Assembly (NCBI RefSeq): GCF_030523985.1
Contig: NZ_JAUNHK010000143.1
Span: 1 to 5,013, forward strand
Reading direction: 5' to 3'
DNA from: Deinococcus sp.
GTDB lineage: Bacteria; Deinococcota; Deinococci; Deinococcales; Deinococcaceae
DNA length: 5,013 bases
The notes beneath the pieces were generated by a model, which was given only the letters and a program-made list of their open reading frames with translations, did not search any database and had not been told where the DNA came from. The translations under genes were made by a program, and so were the position numbers. This document shows, one piece after another, positions 1 to 5,013 of this stretch. Numbering within the stretch: position 1 is the first letter of the stretch; every line of letters begins with the position of its first letter.

Positions 1-5013
<5,013 letters not shown>

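Overview
The window is one continuous plus-strand reading frame (frame 1, 1671 codons) with no stop codon, start or intergenic DNA. It encodes most of the bacterial replicative DNA polymerase III alpha subunit, DnaE, interrupted by an in-frame intein. The gene runs off both ends. By family comparison from memory, a few tens of N-terminal residues and a few tens of C-terminal residues are missing. The DNA is GC-rich with strongly G/C-biased third positions. Segments such as TPALAMTDHGN, KPIIGYEAYV, ANYGFNKSHSAAYG and KPTKSGGMMARF match what I know of Deinococcus-Thermus DnaE. The best guess for the source is a Deinococcus species; this rests on protein resemblance, not on a search.

Layout: nt 1 to about 800 is the PHP domain with a metal-ligand set that looks intact as far as it is visible. 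About 800-2580 holds the palm, thumb and first part of the fingers of the C-family polymerase. It includes the GPGRGSGAGS motif, the PDFDIDF catalytic pair, the third aspartate in KMDFLGLRTL, and a long insertion at about 898-1245 relative to E. coli DnaE. Nt 2581-3885 is a 435-residue intein lying between FNK and SHS of the highly conserved FNKSHSAAYG motif. Nt 3886-5013 is the rest of the alpha subunit: end of the fingers, helix-hairpin-helix and clamp-binding region, OB fold, and the beginning of the C-terminal tau-binding domain.

The intein is the main item of interest. It has Cys1, a TANH block B, two LAGLIDADG-type motifs, a possible helix-turn-helix-like segment, and a canonical C-terminal block ending His-Asn before Ser+1. 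It therefore looks able both to splice and to act as a homing endonuclease. The polymerase can only become functional after the intein removes itself and joins Lys860 to Ser1296. The insertion point is four residues downstream of the site used by the cyanobacterial split DnaE inteins.

No RNA genes, promoters, terminators, CRISPR arrays or insertion sequences were seen, as expected for a window wholly inside one gene.
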